Origin: Euperipatoides rowelli
Taxonomy: Eukaryota; Onychophora; Udeonychophora; Euonychophora; Peripatopsidae
DNA: 15,528 nucleotides
Strand: one strand, 5' to 3'
Assembly (NCBI GenBank): GCA_003024985.2
Contig: PXIH01S0000530.1
In this document: piece by piece, positions 1 to 9,644 of the stretch
Layout of the letters: each line of letters begins with the position of its first letter
How positions within the stretch are numbered: the stretch's first letter is position 1
Made by a program: the position numbers and the translations under genes
Notes under the pieces: model-generated
What the model saw: the letters and a program-made list of their open reading frames with translations, nothing else
What the model was told of the DNA's origin: nothing
Database searches by the model: none

Positions 1-150
1 GAGCGATACTTCTTTTAATGTGGCTTTTAGGCATGTAAGCCTAATTTTCAAAAATTAAATATTCTAATATTCTATTCCCTCTATATTACCCAGTAAGGGG
101 CCCCTTTTCAGTCCTAGCCGAGGGCCCCCAAAGGAGCCAGTCCGGGCCTG
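1..150 (-). mobile_element. Probable terminal fragment of a hAT-like DNA transposon (partial)
   Basis: A GC-rich island at about 91-150 stands out from AT-rich surroundings. Read on the minus strand from 150 it begins CAGGCCCGGACTGGC, which resembles the terminal inverted repeat of some hAT-type non-autonomous elements, and then runs into G/C blocks (GGGGGCCC, GGGGCCCC). If this is an element end, the body would extend leftwards towards or past the window edge. I found no matching second end between 1 and 90 and no convincing 8-bp target duplication at 151-158. A 70-codon minus-strand open frame (64-276) crosses the island but has no recognisable domain and is best read as chance. Confidence 0.35.
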
Positions 151-1112
151 GTCGGAGTAAATTAAAGATTCACAGTGTGACATAGTGCAGAGCAATAAGT
201 GACTAATGATCTTAAACTGCAGGTCAGGCTTAAATCGTAACATAAAATAGCCTATAATCTTGAGAATAATCTTCACATCTAATCACACAAACAATCTTTA
301 AATATTTCCCCCCATCTATGAAATTGTTATACTATAAGTATTAAAGTAGATATTTTTGGTGAAATCTAGTTGAAGTTATTTAAAGAGGTATTGTTCCTTA
401 TCCAAATACCCAGCTAGTAAAAATAATGCTGAAGGACTAAGAGGATTGATATCAATGGGAGATTTATCCCATATAAAAAAAAATATATATATTGAACATG
501 GTTGCTAATTCTTAAATCTATAATCGAGATTTTCAGCAATGTTAAAGGGTTATCAGAGAGATTATGAATGAGGATTGTTCAAACTAAACCAAAAGGGCAA
601 TATGAATTGCATGAATTGTAACAAGATATCAGCCAAGTCTTATATCTCTTGAAAAACTATTCGTACCATTAGGAAATTTTTATCATTGGTTAATGCAAAA
701 GAGCTAGAGGAACAGAGTTCAATTGGAATTGGGGGTTCTTATAAAAAAGAGCCATAATGTAGTCATATGACTAAAATATATATGCTAATTAAGTTATCAG
801 TAAAAGTGAGAATTTATAATAAAATACTAAAGGGCCATGAAGTTAGTTTTTAAAGTATGCATAAATGTACTTCATCCAGGTTTTTATCAATTGAGAAATA
901 AATCAATTATATGATTAAAATATGCTAATTAAGATGATATAGTGAAAATGAGAGCAAGATGTATTGTATTATGGCATATTTTATTTACATCTAATAATAA
1001 TTCTACACGTTTGTGAGATAATTTGCTCTTAAATTACGATGCATATTCATAAACTAAGTAACATTTTGATATTAAAAAACTAATTAATTTACATACTTCT
1101 TTTTTCATTTAA
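151..1112. other. AT-rich non-coding stretch with one diverged direct repeat
   Basis: No gene or recognisable element is seen. A pair of similar segments lies at about 765-812 and 909-952, sharing ATATGA, TAAAATA and TGCTAATTAAG followed by a similar AGTGAAAATGAG-type stretch, 144 bp apart. A short (TA) run sits near 482-491. The left flank of the mariner relic (about 960-1112) may contain the lost 3' end of that element. Confidence 0.6.
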
Positions 1113-1583
1113 TTAAGTATATATTAAACTATAGTTTCCACTATTATTTAAGAGTTTATCATATTGATTTACTAAGTTTTGAATTCCCTCCTCACAGAAC
1201 ACAGCCACCTGTAATGGTAACCAGCTATTCAGTTTTTTTCACTTTATCATCATCAAAGAAATGCTTGCCAGAAAGGAATCGCTTCTGATGCAGAGCAGTC
1301 TTTGAGACTTGTGAAAAATTTAAAGACAGTAAGACATGGTGAGCGTCTATCCTCAATATTTTTTTTTTGACCATTCTTAGCATTAACCACAGATAGTCAG
1401 CCAATGCGCACATCGTCTTACATATTCTGGTGACCGCCATTATTCTCTCACCATTCCACCACTCTTAGCATTTATGAAGTATGCCGTTAACCTCACAAAA
1501 TTGTTTATGAATCTCAGCCAGTTTGACATTTCTTGCATTAAGGATCAACGGATGACAGATGTTATTTCACAGTCGGCGGACAT
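1113..1583 (-). pseudogene. Mariner-type (Tc1/mariner, SETMAR-like) transposase relic with internal deletion
   Basis: This is a decayed DNA-transposon transposase on the minus strand. It starts at an ATG at 1583-1581 followed by SADCEITSVIR (stop at 1547), which matches the usual start of one mariner group. A frameshift leads to NARNVKLAEIHKQFCEVNG (from 1539), the N-terminal helix-turn-helix region. Further pieces in shifted frames read DDVRIG, SVVN and EDRR (about 1418-1340), then LSLNFSQVSKTALH (about 1326-1288). Immediately after comes RFLSGKHFFDDDKV (from 1281), which normally lies near residue 280 of an approximately 345-residue protein. The last part, VFCEEGIQNLVNQYDK and NNSGNY (1202-1131), is the C-terminus, and a stop follows at 1115-1113. 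The catalytic aspartate domain is therefore missing, deleted at about 1288-1282. At least four frame changes and several stops make it non-functional. Terminal inverted repeats were not established; CACGTTTG at 1006-1013 and its inverse at 1605-1612 is a weak candidate. Confidence 0.85.
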
Positions 1584-2279
1584 ATTTATTTTTTTAAATA
1601 TTTCAAACGTGAAGTAAAATATCTTAACATGTTCTAATTGATTTGTAATTCAGCCTGTGACTAGCTAATAAATATATGTTAGTATGAATAAGAAAATTCT
1701 TGATTGAAGGGCTAAAACTGAGATATTTAAAAACGGAACTTATTTTATGAATAGGCTTCGTATAAACAAAAACATTGACAGCAAATCAGAAAATATATTT
1801 AAAAAAAGTGTATAATTTAAGGTAATTTCAATGATACTAAAAATGCATTTAAGAAATTTAGTAAATATTAATTATCTTTATATTTGTGACAAAATATGAA
1901 CAAAAATTAAGACATATTATGTAATAAAAAAGGAAAAATTGTTTTAAATAAATGCCAGAATTATTTACAGTAGGCCTATTATGCACTAAATAAATTTTAC
2001 ATGGTTTATATGTTAAATAATAGAAAATCTTGTAAAATTATATAGTTTACTATATTTATATTAAAAAAAATTCCATTAATAGTGTATTATATTTACAAAA
2101 TCTTAATATATTTATGGGGGTGGGGATGCTAAGAATATAATTCATTGTCAATATTTTCCATGGTAAAAATAAGAATTGGTTAATGTTATTTCGGCCGTTA
2201 TTCCCAAGAATGGAAAACAGATATTAGCCAAAAGAAAGCCAAATATTTTAAGATGGTAACTCTATACTCCAGGCTACAC
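1584..2279. other. AT-rich non-coding stretch
   Basis: No coding or transposon signal is recognised. The first hundred bases would have been the 5' flank of the mariner relic, but its outer end cannot be placed. A TAGGCCTA word occurs near 1972. Confidence 0.6.
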
Positions 2280-2299
2280 AAAAAAAAAAAAAAAAAAAA
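2280..2299. repeat. Poly(A) run, 20 A
   Basis: An uninterrupted run of 20 A follows GGCTACAC. It could be a slippage tract or the tail of a very old retroposon, but no A/B-box promoter or coding remnant was seen just upstream. Confidence 0.9.
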
Positions 2300-3082
2300 C
2301 TAAGAAAGAGATTCAAGGACCAAAGGAAATTCCACCTGACTCTCTCTTAGATCTTCAGTGGTCAAAAATTTTCTTTTCAATTTTGAAGAAAGGATTAAGC
2401 ATTTTAAATTCTCAGTTTCAATTTTTAAATTGATATTTTTTCAATATGTAGCCTATTATATTTAATTTTTTCACCTTAATTTACCTATTTTATAGTGAAG
2501 AATTTTACATATTATATAACATTTTAATAAAGCATTTTCTTAAATTAAAATGTAAATTTTTGTGCTCTTAAAGATATTTTTTTTTATTTGTTTACTTAGT
2601 ATCATCAATATATAAAATATACAGAATATTTTTCATGCTTTTTATTTATTTTTAATAAAATATTGAAATTGAAATTATTGTTAGATTTTAAATTCTATGA
2701 TCCTCAATTGATAATTAGTGTACTGTCAAAATAATTACTAGGATAGAAACACTATAAAATTATTTGGGGTCACATTTTTTTTTCTTGAGAAGACATTTAT
2801 TCTAAATCTGCAGGATCCTCACCGATTAAGGTGTTGTTCCGGATCCTATTAGACAATAGGATTATAAACAACTATGATGTCATTATTCATATATCAAGTA
2901 ACTCTATGAGAAATAAATGTTCAAGATTATAATAAAGACTATTCAGTAATCTCAAGCTTTGACTAATGAAATTACCATATACTTAACATATTTACTTATC
3001 CTACTGTATAGTTACTGAAATAACATTTTCTTTTTTTACAATTAGGGAATAATAGACTATTATTGTGAATGATGTCATAGAT
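2300..3082. other. AT-rich non-coding stretch with a small hairpin
   Basis: No gene is seen. Two GGATCC sites (2813-2818 and 2841-2846) flank a slightly GC-richer patch. Next to it, 2843-2850 and 2855-2862 form an 8-bp perfect inverted repeat (ATCCTATT / AATAGGAT) with an AGAC loop. The significance is unknown. Confidence 0.55.
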
Positions 3083-3420
3083 CAGTGGTTCCCAACCTGT
3101 GGTCCGTGGACCACAAGTTGTCCCTGGAGTATTATCTGGTGGTCCCTGGCTGTTTTATAAATTTAAAAAATAAACTCTACATTTTTAGTTTGGCAACTAA
3201 TCAATAACTTGTGAAATTGAATATGGGCATATTCTTCCTAAAACAACTGATTATGATTTTGTGATATTACATATAAGCTGGTGCTGCTACCCCCCCCCCC
3301 AAAAAAAAAAAAGGTCTTCCAATAATCAAATCTATTTGTGTGTGTGTGAGAGCTGGTGGTCCGCAATTTATATGTAGTTGGAAAAGTGTTCCTCACATGT
3401 AAAAAGGTAGGGAGCTGCTG
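3083..3420. mobile_element. hAT-like non-autonomous DNA transposon (MITE)
   Basis: The left end CAGTGGTTCCCAACC followed by TGTGGTCCGTGGACCAC is a very common hAT-type terminus in animals. The right end at 3420, read on the other strand, is CAGCAGCTCCCTACC, matching the left terminus at 11 of 15 positions. A TGGTGGTCC word occurs inside both ends (3139-3147 and 3355-3363). The flanks TCATAGAT (3075-3082) and CTTTAAAT (3421-3428) match at only 4 of 8 positions, so the target duplication is badly decayed or the right border is slightly off. The interior is 338 bp with no transposase, so movement would have depended on an enzyme supplied elsewhere. A C11-A12 run at 3290-3312 lies inside. Confidence 0.7.
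3290..3312. repeat. C11-A12 homopolymer pair
   Basis: Eleven C (3290-3300) are followed directly by twelve A (3301-3312) inside the hAT-like element. It is probably slippage-prone and its length may be unreliable in the assembly. Confidence 0.9.
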
Positions 3421-3910
3421 CTTTAAATGATATATTAATGACAGGGATCAGTAATTTCACCTTTAAATTTGAGTTATTAGCATAATTTTACATGTCAAAA
3501 TTTTTCACTACTTTACTAACACTGGCAACAATAGTGAAATGGAAAGGATAATTCATTTCACGTTACTTTTATAAAATTGTATTTATTCTGTTTGGTAAAC
3601 ATGCAACAAATGCCATTTTATCATTTTGTATAAAGACAAAAAAAAATTTGGGGAAGGGTAAAACAAAGTTATATATTTTTAAATAACATATAAAAATAAT
3701 AGATGAAAAGCCTTTTGTGAATTGAAATAAACCTGGCCCTATATATCCCCCATCCCACTCTATGCCATACGCCCCTCCCCTTCATACCCACATCTTCCCA
3801 TCATATGAGAGAACGCAAAGTATGTTTCAAAATATTCAAATGAAAAAAAATAAATGTTTTTTATTAGCATAATCTGTATTACAGTAGATCTTATTCTTTA
3901 ATAATAAATG
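3421..3910. other. AT-rich non-coding stretch with a pyrimidine-rich patch
   Basis: No gene is seen. At about 3735-3800 the plus strand is C/T-rich (CCCCCATCCCACTC, GCCCCTCCCC), unlike its surroundings. It has no start, splice or repeat structure that I could support. Confidence 0.55.
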
Positions 3911-3911
3911 C

Positions 3912-3946
<35 letters not shown>

Positions 3947-3954
3947 TAACAATA

Positions 3955-3992
<38 letters not shown>
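3911..3992. repeat. AAT/TAA microsatellite
   Basis: About 27 trinucleotide units are interrupted once near 3945-3960 by ATATAACAATAT. Similar AAT arrays at 10169-10201 and 14237-14311 follow LINE 3' ends, but no coding remnant was recognised upstream of this one. Confidence 0.95.
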
Positions 3993-5853
3993 TTTTAATC
4001 TAAGCACATGTAATCTATGTACTTAAAATTCAATAACAGGAATCACTTTTTCATATCTTCCAGTAAACTTTAATTTAATCTGATCTCATTAGCTCAATCT
4101 TATTGTTTATAACTTGGGCATGCACCTATCTATAAAAGATGAGGTAACAATGTTGTTTTATATAGATAGAATGGCTAGCATTAATTACAGATTTAGAATT
4201 ACAAATAATAGGTTCATCGACTCTCGTCCAACTATATGGCAGTCTTTTCTGGTCCCATTTCCCCGATCTCTCCTAATACAATAACTATGCACCTGTGCTA
4301 ACCTGGTTTTGGATCCTACTTGGAATATATTTATTATGAAGAGTGGACAATTCAATTGAGGACTTTGTATGGATTAGTTGTTTGTTCAATTGGATTATGA
4401 ACTGAGAGGTTTCAAGCGGCTAAACATTTGCAGTATTTATGCCTAATTTTGATTATGTTGAAGGGAACTTTTTATTGAACAATAATATCGTCATTGGTGA
4501 CTGAAAAATCATCAGTTTTTACGACTTAAAATTTTTTTTATAATTATTTTCTATTGAGTCATATTTAATAATTTTTGTCATTGAAAATCAGGTGAAATTT
4601 CTTATTGGGCTCGATTTTCAAGTATCTGAAATTCTATAAATGCATGACATATTCTGTATATTATGTTTTTTGTATAGGATATATTTCTAGTTTTCTAAAT
4701 AAATGCAACTATAATAATATAATAATACACTCCATGAATCCTTCTGCTCCAAAGTGTGATAGGCTATATTCCCACTCCAAACTTCAATTATTAATATTTA
4801 TGGCCTACTATTTATACGTGTTCATTCCGCATGTAAATGTTGATTTTGAATATTCAAGAAAGTGAATGTAAGACAGTAAATGAGATCATGAGACTTTGGA
4901 TAGCTTGGATTGTGACTGTCATGTTTAATTTCTATGCAATTAAGAATATTTATAACGAGGTGTTAATCCAAGAATGGTAAGGTTAAAGAACTAACATCTA
5001 AACAACGCTTCAGATTTTTTATTTCATTCATTTTGCTATCTTCTTGAAGAGTATTATTACAAAATTAAAGAAGAAAATGTTAACCCTTCAAATCAAAGCA
5101 AATGAAGAATAAAAATAGATCAGGAATCAACTAAAGAATTAAAAACAACTACCTTGTAATTATCAGATACCCCAGTTACAACTCTTTCAGTAAACAATTG
5201 GAAAGATAATTAACAAAAAAATGAGCACTAATTAGCAATTAATTTAACAAAGAGAAGAATAAAATGCTTAGTTTACTTATTGAAAATATTTTGTTTTACT
5301 ACTGTTTAATACATGGTTAAAAATGGGTTGATTAGTCTACTTACAAACAATATCTGGCAATATAATTATCCCCTAAGGAAGTAGACAATAACCTAGTTCT
5401 ACTTTTGCTCCCAAAGACTTCAACTAAATACCACATTAAAAACATATCAACAATAAATGCTTAAAAAATATTTTAATCTGTTGATATTTTTCAAATCAAG
5501 CTTGGAAAAAAATGTACATTCAAAAATTACCTGCAAAACATAACTCATCAGAACAATTTCAACTATTAGTTTGTGGGAAACAAATAGTCCAGCTTGCTGA
5601 AGAATAACAGATAGCAGTTTAAAATGAGTTGTCTAGAAAAAGCTAATCATGAAAATTCAGTCCTAAACAACTAAAGTAGGCTATATTAATAAATCAAAGT
5701 CTGATAAAAACTATGATCATAACCCTTTTATAAGAAAACAAAATGGATCAACAATTTAAAATAATTCAAACAATAAATTATTAATGCAAAAGTGTGAATA
5801 ACTTTTCTAGAGATATCTAATACTTTAACATTAATAATGAATATGCGGTATTT
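3993..5853. other. Long AT-rich stretch with nothing recognised
   Basis: I saw no transposon end, tandem repeat or coding motif over about 1.86 kb. An 86-codon plus-strand open frame at 4605-4865 is rich in Y, F, I and N, as expected for random AT-rich sequence, and matches no family I know. The patch 4210-4320 is somewhat less AT-rich but gives no readable protein on either strand. Confidence 0.6.
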
Positions 5854-5949
5854 ACCATGATGTTATAAATTAATAATTCAAGTCCACCATTATGTTATAA
5901 ATTAATAATTCAAGTCCACCATTATGTTATAAATTAATAATTCAAATCC
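5854..5949. repeat. Tandem repeat, 3 x 32 bp
   Basis: Three head-to-tail units occupy 5854-5885, 5886-5917 and 5918-5949, each starting ACCATKATGTTATAAATT. Copies differ at single positions (G/T in unit 1, G/A near the end of unit 3), so the array is nearly identical and probably recent compared with the surrounding relics. Confidence 0.95.
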
Positions 5950-6230
5950 TATGATGACTTTTACAACTTTGTCATTTAAAAGCATTTATCTAATTTTTTT
6001 CTTCTTTGCATTCATTACAATCGTAATTAATAAATATTCCTTTTGGTTCCATTTCTAAGACTTGGAAAATTGTTATGATTCTGCCTAAACATAAAAGAAA
6101 GAGAGTAAAAATTAACTAGGCTCATACCAGTTTGTTTAAACATTTTCTTCCATTTCTAAAACAGGTGAAAAAAAAAAATTAGGTATTTTATTTAATTCCA
6201 TTTATCAGTAAACAATAGCTTATACTTTGT
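5950..6230. other. AT-rich sequence upstream of the LINE relic
   Basis: No domain is recognised here. If the reverse transcriptase remnant beginning near 6231 once continued upstream, its N-terminal part is either eroded beyond recognition here or absent. Confidence 0.5.
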
Positions 6231-6650
6231 CCATCTCAGTATGAGTTCAGGAAAGATCTTTCCATGTCTTCAAATTTAATTTATCACAATGCAATGGATT
6301 TATTAGCCTAAATTTTTAATTATCCATTAACTTTTGATACTGGTCTATATACTGCACTTTATTTTAACAATAAACTTAACTAAAATTTTGACCTCCCTTT
6401 ATTCATTGGATAAGGTTGTTCTTAAAGAATAGTTCTTTACACTAGGATAAATGATGTTTATTCAAATCAATTAATTACAAACTGTGGTTTCCCACAAGGA
6501 TCCATACTTCCAGCTAACTTTTTTAAACATATTTATTACATTTTAACAAAAATTGTTGATTTTAAAGTAGTTATGTACACTGACGACATCAAATTGATGA
6601 GAGGAATTTCTAGCAATACAGTATATAATCTGCAGAATGACCATTTATCA
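6231..6650 (+). mobile_element. LINE (CR1/L2/Jockey-like) reverse transcriptase relic
   Basis: One plus-strand frame retains reverse transcriptase landmarks in the right order despite five in-frame stops. QYEFRK (6237-6254) corresponds to the QYGFR block. TFDTGLYTALYF (6330-6365) corresponds to the segment before the first catalytic aspartate block. SNQLITNCGFPQGSIL (from 6450) is the canonical GVPQGS block. VVMYTDDIKLMR (about 6564-6599) contains the catalytic YxDD motif, here YTDD. LQNDHLSN then precedes a TGA where a conserved tryptophan would be expected. QYEFRK to GFPQGS spans about 83 codons, shorter than the usual hundred or more, and the expected LDLSKAFD block cannot be found, so an internal deletion of some 25-30 codons is likely. 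There are no frameshifts, but the stops make it dead. The element clade is uncertain. Confidence 0.85.
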
Positions 6651-7924
6651 AATTGAGGATTGGTTATACCACGGTTGGAATTTCTTTCACATCATGGTAG
6701 TGATGCTACAGGGAAGTTTGCAAGTGAAACAGGAAGGGAAAGGGAAGAAGTCAAAAAATAAAAGGGAAAAAAGAAAAAAGATAAAGAGGAGGAGAGGAGA
6801 AAAAGAAAGAGGAGGGGAAGGTTGGAATTATTTTTAAATTTTTGAAAAATTATATAAGAGCAGTAATTGTTATATTGTAATAAAAAAATATGTCTCCGGT
6901 ATGTAAGCATACTGTATGGTCTATTTGAAATTGACGCTGTAAATTAATCTATTATTATACGCCACATTATACTATTACTAGTTGTTAGTGCGCACTTAGG
7001 CTACACGACACTGGTGTTAGACTGCTTATATCTTTCAATTCAAATTTTAAAACAAATTACACAGATACTGAGGGGGAATGGGGTGTCACCAAAACTAGAG
7101 GAAAGGTGTTAGGTTATGCTACCGGAAAGATTGGACATTTACTTGGGTTATACAATAATTCATCAAGACCAATTTTTTATTTTTATTTTTCAATAGATTT
7201 ATACGGAAATTAATTGACAGACACTAAGCAAAACAAACTTAAAGCTCAAATGTAACGGATTTTTTAAATTTTTTTTTATTGTTGATTTTTAAAGATTTTT
7301 ACTAAAAAAAAATTTCCACCAGAAAAAGAAAAAAAAAATTAAAAAAAAAACAAAAGTTATTTACAATTTAATTTTTAAAATAATTGTCTTTAGCTCCTCA
7401 CCCTTAAAACAACATTGTCAACTGTACACACCAGGGGAGATATTTTGTGACATCATAGGCTATAAATGAATACGGCTTGCTATACTTAACTATAGAATAT
7501 CTTCTATCTTTGACAGCATAAGGCTGGATATCATATGGTCTAAATGTTTAAATACTTGCAAAAAAATCATAATCAAATTCATCCTTTGTGCTATTATGGT
7601 CCAATTTATTTTTTTAAAAAAACCAAAATGACCTTTAATGCAAGTTGAATATACCTCTATTTGCATGTTATATCATTACAAAGAGAACAGCTGAAGAGGC
7701 TATTTTGTCATCAAATAATCTCAAACCCAAAACAAAATGTGAAACCTTCAAATTGTAATCTCAGACTGAGGATAGCAATAGTCTTAATTTTATTTTTAAA
7801 TAACTTTTTTTTTATGCATTTTAAATTATTTTTTTCCAGTGGATTTTTTTTAATAGTAATTATCTTTGAAAATCAATAATAATAAAAAATTAAAAAAATC
7901 CCTTACATTTGACCTTTAAAAGAG
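6651..7924. other. AT-rich stretch between LINE relics
   Basis: It contains a purine-rich tract (6720-6826, listed separately) and A-rich low-complexity sequence at 7303-7355. A weak hint of LINE coding appears at 7679-7740, where LQREQLK and SNPKQNVK resemble the segment between the YxDD block and the LGV block. If real, this would extend the 7925-8549 relic upstream, but the similarity is too thin to call. No other gene is seen. Confidence 0.5.
6720..6826. repeat. Purine-rich (GGAA/AAAG/GGAG) low-complexity tract
   Basis: Over about 100 bp the plus strand is almost only A and G, with rare T and C. It generates short lysine/glutamate-rich and serine/leucine/phenylalanine-rich open frames on the two strands (6637-6837 and 6692-6910) that are compositional artefacts. 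Such tracts can adopt triplex structure. Confidence 0.9.
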
Positions 7925-8549
7925 TAGGCCTACATGATTTAGGAGTAATGTTACAGTAAACTTAATTTTTCTGCACATGTAGACTACATAACAAAGCAAG
8001 CAAACTCCAAATTTGATCTTATAAGAAATAACCTTAAATATATTTCTCCACAAGCTTTCAAAACTATTTACAAAAACTCTATTCTACCATTATTTGATTA
8101 CTGCCATACCACCTTTTTCATCTTTTATAAAAAGATCTGTTAAGACTTGAAAATATATTGTGATAATTTACTAAATTGGTACAGGCTTTTACAATCGCCA
8201 TACAAAGTTAGATTGAAACTTCTCAAGAATGTTCTTTCTCCAACACAGAAATTCCTCAGAGGGACCTTATAATTTATATAAATCTATAGTTATACTGAAG
8301 AAGTAATTCAAATGACTTTTTCAAAATACATCAAGAGAAGAGAAAATAATTGATTGTACCATTTCATTTCCAATTGTATATTACAAACCATCAACAAACA
8401 GCAGAGATAAATCTGTTTCCTTAGAAGTTGTTATTCTTATTGTAGGTTCCATGAATTCTTTGTAAGAATTTTACTTCAGTAAGCTAATAGGGTTTATTTT
8501 GCTTCTTTACCATTAAAATTCTAGTTTGTAAATAAATAAATAAATAGTG
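7925..8549 (+). mobile_element. LINE (CR1/L2-like) 3' portion, 5'-truncated and decayed
   Basis: The remnant covers the C-terminal part of a LINE reverse transcriptase protein and its tail. DLGVMLQ (7936-7956) corresponds to the DLGVxLD block, and NKASKL (7990-8007) to the helix that follows. After a frameshift, an open stretch from 8009 reads LIRNNLKYISPQAFKTIYKN and SILPLFDYCHTTFF, the typical LIRPxLDYCxxVW region, up to a stop at 8141. Reading continues in the same frame to 8270. Further down, KSVSL and MNSL (about 8411-8460) sit where a KSFSxxxxxLWNSLP region is expected. The element ends with an AAAT tail at 8530-8545, a typical 3' terminus for CR1/L2-type elements. It has stops and at least one frameshift, so it is inactive. 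Confidence 0.8.
8530..8545. repeat. AAAT tail repeat at a LINE 3' end
   Basis: Four AAAT units directly follow the LINE C-terminal remnant and its short 3' untranslated sequence. They mark the probable 3' terminus of that insertion. Confidence 0.8.
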
Positions 8550-9103
8550 AAAATTGATAATTAGGCATAAGGTAATACAAGTTTTTTAAAGAAAATTGGG
8601 TCATTTTATATAAACACTTTTAATTTCTTAATTTGGATTTTAAAAAATTCTGACAAAAACTTTTTTTTTTTTTTTTTCAGCTTTTAAATTTTCTTTACAG
8701 TCTTTTCTTTGAGGCACTTAAAAATATCTAATGACTTTAGAAAAGATACTAACAATAACCCTAGCATTAGAGAAAAGCACACAAGATTGCTTAATTGACA
8801 GTCATGGATGTAGAAGTTGAAAATATAGCAATCAAAAACTAAAATATAAAATTAGTGTAAAATCAGTCAAAATGACAGTGAACTTTAGTTGATCTCCTCC
8901 TCATACAGTCTTACACCAAGACTAAATGTTTAAAAAAAGATACTTTTGAAAATTTCCACTTCCCTCCTCCTCTTTATTGACCTATCTACTGTATATATCC
9001 TTTGTCTCCCCCTAATCTAAATTTAAATTGCGTCATGTGTCAATATAAATATTTCAAGCCATATTTTAAGTGTTTGCCCTCCATCCGCCATTCACCTTCT
9101 GTC
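8550..9103. other. AT-rich non-coding stretch with poly(T)
   Basis: No gene is seen. A run of 17 T at 8661-8677 followed by CAG superficially resembles a polypyrimidine tract plus splice acceptor, but the downstream sequence is not open for a recognisable exon. Confidence 0.6.
8661..8677. repeat. Poly(T) run, 17 T
   Basis: An uninterrupted run of 17 T is followed by CAGCTTTT. It could be the tail of a minus-strand retroposon, but nothing recognisable precedes it on that strand. Confidence 0.9.
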
Positions 9104-9556
9104 CATTCATTCATTCATATCTATCTATCTATCTATCTATATTTACAGTATATCTATATATCTATCTATCTCTATTTATATCTATAATCTCTAGCTATAT
9201 CTATCTACATCTATCTATATCTATCATCTATATCTATCTATCTACCATATCTATATCTACCTATCTGTCTACTGTATCTATATCTATCTATTGTCTGTCT
9301 ACCATATCTATATCTATCTATTGTCAGTCTACCATATCTATCGATTGGCTGTCTACCATATCTATATCTATCTATTGTCTGTCTACCGCATCTATATCTA
9401 TTTATTGTCTGTTTACCACATCTACAGTATATCTATAGTGTCATTTACCGTATCTATATCTATCTATTGTCTGTTTACCATATCTATCTAAATCTATCTA
9501 TCCATCCATCTGTCTGTCTATATCTTTTATCCACCCAACTATCTATCTATCTAATG
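9104..9556. repeat. TCTA/ATCT satellite with 30-bp higher-order units
   Basis: It begins with CATT repeats (9104-9118), passes into ATCT tetranucleotides (9119-9264), then into a higher-order array at 9265-9482. There, units of 30 bp starting CTGTCTACC recur at 9265, 9295, 9325, 9349 (after a 24-bp unit), 9379 and 9409, with a final copy near 9471. Simple ATCT/TCCA repeats resume to 9556. Because 30 is a multiple of three and the motif lacks stops in two frames, it creates open frames of up to 122 codons rich in S, I and Y (9070-9438). These are not genes. Confidence 0.95.
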
Positions 9557-9644
9557 TTTTGGATGACCCATCAAAGACATTTAAATTTGAAAATGCAAAA
9601 AATATTGATCTTGAAAAATATTTAGACTCATTCTCACTATGATA

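Noticed and set aside
64-276. 70-codon minus-strand open frame with a Gly/Pro/Arg-rich part
   Set aside because: The distinctive part is the GC-rich transposon-like terminus read as protein; the rest matches nothing.
3735-3800. C/T-rich patch as a promoter or CpG island
   Set aside because: It lacks CpG enrichment, and there is no adjacent gene.
4605-4865. 86-codon plus-strand open frame
   Set aside because: Residue composition is that of random AT-rich DNA, with no motif, signal or family resemblance.
6637-6910. Lys/Glu-rich plus-strand and Ser/Leu/Phe-rich minus-strand open frames
   Set aside because: Both result from the purine-rich tract at 6720-6826.
8661-8680. Poly(T) followed by CAG as a possible splice acceptor
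   Set aside because: No open, recognisable exon follows and no matching donor could be supported.
9070-9438. 122-codon plus-strand open frame, the longest in the window, and its overlapping partners at 9002-9187 and 9291-9491
   Set aside because: These are translations of the TCTA satellite (repeating S, I, Y, L and T) with no independent coding evidence.
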